A stretch of 8,041 nucleotides of DNA from assembly GCA_013152995.1 (NCBI GenBank), contig JAADFH010000047.1:1-8041 (forward strand), read 5' to 3'. Each line of letters opens with the position of its first letter. Positions within the stretch are counted from its first letter, which is position 1. Source of the DNA: Methanobacteriota archaeon (GTDB taxonomy: Archaea; Hydrothermarchaeota; Hydrothermarchaeia; Hydrothermarchaeales; BMS3B). Both the position numbers and the translations under genes were made by a program. This document shows, piece after piece, positions 6,301 to 8,041 of this stretch. The notes beneath the pieces are model-generated. The model had not been told where the DNA came from and did not search any database. It worked only from the letters and a program-made list of their open reading frames with translations.

Positions 6301-7500
6301 TATGAGAGCAGGGCTGAGCACTACTACGAGCTTGTAATTACCAGAGAAAGCCTGGGCAGGTTTGCCCGGGAGATAGGCTTCCTGCCCTGCAGGAAGCTCA
6401 GCGCCTTCGTGGAGAGGATGCCAAACAGGCGCGGAGGGTTCTACCGTGATGTCTTTGAGGACGAGGTGGCGGAAGTGGTGGCTGAAGGCGAGGAGGAGGT
6501 CTACGACCTGACAGAGCCCAGCTACCACTCCTTCATAGCCAACGGAATAGTGGTGCACAACTGCGGCGAGGTCCCTCTACTACCCTACGAGTCCTGCAAC
6601 CTGGGCTCCATAAACCTCTCCCGCTTCGTTGCAAAAGGCGAGGTTGACTGGGAGGCTCTTGCGGAGGCGGTTCGCTTGGGCGTGCACTTCCTGGACAACG
6701 TCATAGATGCGAACCGCTACCCTCTAAAGGCGATAGAGCGCATGACCAGGGGCAACCGCAAGATAGGCTTGGGGGTGATGGGCTTCGCTGAGATGCTGAT
6801 AATGCTGGGGCTGCGCTACGACAGCAACGAAGCTGTAAGCTTTGCGGAGAAGCTCATGAGCTTCATCCAGCGCGAGGCGAAGCAGGCTTCTGAGGAGCTT
6901 GCAGAGCACAGGGGCTCCTTCCCGAACATAGATAAAAGCATCTACTCCGGCAGAGCCATGCGCAACGCCACGGTAACCACCATAGCGCCAACTGGTACAA
7001 TAAGCATAATCGCGGGCACAAGCTCCGGAATAGAGCCGCTTTTTGCCGTAGCCTTTGTGCGTGAGGTGCTTGAGGGCGAGAAGCTGCTGGAGGTGAACCC
7101 CCTGTTCCGGAAGATTGCCAGGGAGAGGGGCTTCTACTCCACCTCACTAATGCAGGAGATAGCCAGAAGCGGCTCGGTGCAGGAGGTCAGGGAGGTACCC
7201 AGAGACGTGCGCGAGCTCTTCGTCACAGCCTTAGACATAGCGCCTGCCTGGCACGTGCGCATGCAGGCAGCCTTCCAGAAGCATGTGGACAATGCGGTGA
7301 GCAAAACCATAAACCTGCCCCGCGATGCCAGCGTGGAGGACGTGCGAAGGGCGTTTATGCTCGCCTACAAGCTTAAATGCAAGGGTATCACCGTCTACCG
7401 CTACGGCAGCAGGAGCAGGCAGGTGCTCTACCGGGGCGAGCATCTGAGCGCTCACCCGGAGTACTCGGGAGGATGTCCCGCAAGGGAGTGCATAGTTTAG
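3349..7500 (+). CDS. nrdJ: Class II (adenosylcobalamin-dependent) ribonucleotide reductase with two inteins
   Basis: Reduces ribonucleotides to deoxyribonucleotides in the cytosol, generating its thiyl radical from B12 coenzyme and needing neither oxygen nor a small subunit. The 1383-residue precursor should splice to about 580 residues: exteins 1-85, 507-689 and 1072-1383. Landmarks are FLPNSPTLMNAG (66-77); the redox cysteine in LSA-CFVLPVEDS (C507); QQSGGGTGFSFSKLRPRGD; GGRRRGANMG; the catalytic NP-CGE with radical cysteine C1072; the second redox cysteine C1083 in YESCNLGSINL; and the phosphate-binding PTGTISIIAGTSSGIEP. This pattern matches the NrdJ family. The tail ends GGCPARECIV, a C-x4-C pair (C1376/C1381) that probably relays reducing power from thioredoxin or a similar donor. 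There is no N-terminal ATP cone, and the mature enzyme is short for the family. The gene is tightly packed between the OB-fold gene (3 nt) and the isomerase (10 nt), implying one operon. Confidence 0.96.
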   Translation: MRLSENALQVLRRRYLRRNERGEVVETPEQMFRRVAKAIARVERRYGGDAAKAEERFYSAMTSLSFLPNSPTLMNAGTRLGQLSACFTPEQPVLTSSGFRPICQIKVGDIVATHTGKLRRVIKKFERYFNGFIYKIKVRGLLRETLLVTPEHPILAVKKSNIACIRNKDRICNGFPKKYCYKSPRNYSRDCEFLNTPITEPKWIEARELEEGDYVVVSTIKEIKDVEKIKVIDFLSDGYEVVDGWVLKKNTDKRLRSGEYSSQVKKVKNEITVDKDLMLLFGYYLSEGDVTGNCVRFTLGKNESQIIDDINRIMNEKFGLNANVERSRIGDWVNLRFHSTIIAQFFRNIFGSGFDKKDIPEWILTLPPEKQFYLLVGVFRGDGCHYNSKKRSIIFLSLSNYQLSMKIWMILLRIGYPYNIHVQIPKNGTTATYRIVTSPTYCPEFAKAIGKNSFLERKTFPQYVKLGDYVLRRVDKIDKVEYSGIVYNLEVEEEHTYIAGGVAVHNCFVLPVEDSLRSIFTALKHMVIVQQSGGGTGFSFSKLRPRGDIVRSTMGAASGPVSFIRVFDAATEVIKQGGRRRGANMGILRVDHPDILEFIRAKQQEGVLENFNLSVGVTDAFMHAVRRDEEYPLVNPRNREVVRHLSAREVFEEIAVAAWRTGDPGLVFLDEVNRHNPTPELGEIESTNPCVTGDTLVATSQGLERISEIVGKRREVLVDPRLNGGRAELKPALRIFKTGVKRIYRLRTRAGYELRATAEHPVLTPEGWRRVGELRKGDRVLIQSAGVFNRSYELPFDVEELNRLTRRKLNLPERWCRELGQVLGWLVGDGALTEEKAIFYFGRDEAELLPYFARILNRWNACEVRPLEYGGVKRLQYHAKGMVEFFLKLGVKRARSMEKEVPRAVFTAPREAVAGFLQALFTADGTIGTGKNRGQVRLSTASEKLAKQVHLLLLNFGIKARKYRRRYSRSKAFVYSTAGGERRRYESRAEHYYELVITRESLGRFAREIGFLPCRKLSAFVERMPNRRGGFYRDVFEDEVAEVVAEGEEEVYDLTEPSYHSFIANGIVVHNCGEVPLLPYESCNLGSINLSRFVAKGEVDWEALAEAVRLGVHFLDNVIDANRYPLKAIERMTRGNRKIGLGVMGFAEMLIMLGLRYDSNEAVSFAEKLMSFIQREAKQASEELAEHRGSFPNIDKSIYSGRAMRNATVTTIAPTGTISIIAGTSSGIEPLFAVAFVREVLEGEKLLEVNPLFRKIARERGFYSTSLMQEIARSGSVQEVREVPRDVRELFVTALDIAPAWHVRMQAAFQKHVDNAVSKTINLPRDASVEDVRRAFMLAYKLKCKGITVYRYGSRSRQVLYRGEHLSAHPEYSGGCPARECIV
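3604..4866 (+). mobile_element. Intein 1 of nrdJ (421 residues, LAGLIDADG homing endonuclease)
   Basis: Self-splicing insert between A85 and C507 of the precursor; removing it restores LSACFVLPVEDS. Splicing residues: C1; block B TPEH (T64, H67); block F YNLEVEEEHTYIAGG; block G VAVHN with penultimate His and terminal Asn; Cys at +1. This is a standard class 1 intein. The dodecapeptide endonuclease motifs LLFGYYLSEGD (acidic residue E202) and LLVGVFRGDG (D297) keep their acidic residues, so homing activity is plausible. Between the splicing blocks lies an unusual segment with C79, C87, C95 and C106. Base composition is strikingly AT-rich (16 G/C of 60 at 3841-3900), unlike the extein and unlike intein 2, which suggests recent acquisition. 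The +1 Cys is the reductase's first redox-active cysteine. Confidence 0.96.
5416..6561 (+). mobile_element. Intein 2 of nrdJ (382 residues, LAGLIDADG homing endonuclease)
   Basis: Insert between P689 and C1072; removal restores STNPCGEVPL, the catalytic loop. Splicing residues: C1 in CVTGDT; block B TAEH (T68, H71); block F EVYDLTEPSYHSFIANG; block G IVVHN with Cys at +1. The unusual Pro at -1, the opening C-x-GDT and the ending ANG-x-VHN match the Methanothermobacter RIR1 mini-intein site as I recall it, but this copy retains an endonuclease domain. Its motifs are LGWLVGDGAL (D140) and FLQALFTADGTI (D235). It is GC-rich like the host gene (39 G/C of 60 at 5641-5700), so it looks long-resident or acquired from a compositionally similar host. 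The nrdJ enzyme is dead until this intein splices, because the +1 residue is the thiyl-radical cysteine. Confidence 0.96.
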
Positions 7501-7506
7501 AGGTGG
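7500..7506 (+). promoter_or_regulatory. Ribosome-binding site of the R15P isomerase gene
   Basis: GAGGTGG begins on the last base of the nrdJ stop codon and lies 4 nt before ATG at 7511. It supports ATG 7511 over the in-frame TTG at 7508, and implies translation within the same operon mRNA as nrdJ. Confidence 0.65.
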
Positions 7507-7510
7507 TTTG

Positions 7511-8041
7511 ATGGACGAGTTCAGGCATGTGGAGGAGGTAGCAGGCAGGATAGCAAGCATGGAGATTAGGGGAGCTGCAAAGATAGCGCAGAGCGCCGCG
7601 CTTGCGCTCAAGCGCTTCGCTATGGAGTACTCGGGCAGGGATGCCGAAGACTTCAGAAAGAAGCTTGAGAAGGCTGCGGAGATTCTGCTCAGCTCACGCC
7701 CGACGGCGGTGAGCCTGCCGAATGCTGTGAGCCACGTGCTCATGCATGCCTCTGATGCTGAGAGCGTTGAGGAGCTCAGGGAGGCTGTGGCGAGGGCTGC
7801 TGATGAGTTTGTCAGGAGGTCGGAGCGTGCCATAGCAGAGATAGGCAGGATAGGCGCCCGCAGGATAAGCAGCGGCGATGTGGTGATGACCCACTGCAAC
7901 TCCAGAGCTGCGCACCGAAGCCCACAGGCAGGGCAAGGACATAGAGGTTATAGCCACCGAGTCCCGCCCCAGGGGGCAGGGCTACATAACCTCACGCTAC
8001 TTAGCCGAGCAGGGCATAGATGTAACGCTGATAGTTGACTC
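7511..8041 (+). CDS. e2b2: Ribose-1,5-bisphosphate isomerase, frameshifted and 3'-partial
   Basis: eIF2B-alpha-related isomerase that converts ribose-1,5-bisphosphate to ribulose-1,5-bisphosphate. This is the step between AMP phosphorylase and type III RuBisCO in archaeal nucleoside catabolism. Visible features are the helical N-terminal domain with EIRGAAKIA (19-27), [13 protein letters not shown] at 61-73, and THCNS at 127-131 carrying the catalytic-type cysteine C129. After A134 the frame loses similarity and runs to a TGA at 8036-8038. The family sequence resumes one frame over from about 7908 ([36 protein letters not shown]) and stays open to the window edge. Comparing the Cys-to-His spacing with remembered family members (14 residues), about 11 nt are missing. 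Either the gene is a recent pseudogene or the assembly dropped bases. The catalytic Asp region is outside the window. Confidence 0.9.

Noticed and set aside
7231..7899. 222-codon minus-strand frame
   Set aside because: Antisense to the end of nrdJ and the isomerase, both with clear family motifs, and it spans their gene boundary.
1..8041. tRNA or rRNA genes, CRISPR arrays, insertion sequences with inverted repeats
   Set aside because: No repeat-spacer pattern, transposase frame, cloverleaf-like sequence or long direct or inverted repeats were seen on reading both strands. The only intergenic space longer than a few bases is 2959-3024.

Overview
The window looks archaeal and probably thermophilic. 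Supporting points are a methionyl-tRNA synthetase with two zinc knuckles and a separate tRNA-binding 'beta' protein, a B12-dependent ribonucleotide reductase carrying two inteins, a ribose-1,5-bisphosphate isomerase of the archaeal AMP pathway, TATA-type promoter elements, and heavy use of ATA and AGG codons. I cannot place it below domain level with confidence. Most of the window is GC-rich. Two parts are clearly AT-rich: the 1.11-3.02 kb cassette and the first intein.

Layout. Minus strand, read right to left from 2958: a beta-class DNA methyltransferase with a TSPPY motif (m4C type likely), overlapping a HhH-GPD-fold, [4Fe-4S]-type DNA glycosylase homologue, which in turn overlaps the start of metG (methionyl-tRNA synthetase, running off the left edge). 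The metG frame has no ATG, GTG or TTG between its upstream stop and the conserved N-terminus. Its best start is an ATA codon behind a perfect AGGAGG. Plus strand from 3025: a small methionyl-tRNA synthetase beta-type OB-fold protein, then after 3 nt a class II ribonucleotide reductase (nrdJ) with two large homing-endonuclease inteins, then after 10 nt a ribose-1,5-bisphosphate isomerase broken by a frameshift and cut by the right edge. A 66-bp divergent promoter region separates the two strands.

How it fits together. The flanking genes are housekeeping: Met-tRNA charging, dNTP synthesis and nucleoside salvage. The AT-rich methyltransferase/glycosylase pair appears to have been inserted between the two methionyl-tRNA synthetase genes. 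It has no recognisable nuclease gene beside it, so the glycosylase may be either a dedicated repair partner or, more provocatively, the restriction component itself. The two inteins sit immediately in front of two reductase active-site cysteines. Intein 1 is compositionally foreign and intein 2 matches the host, which suggests separate acquisition times.
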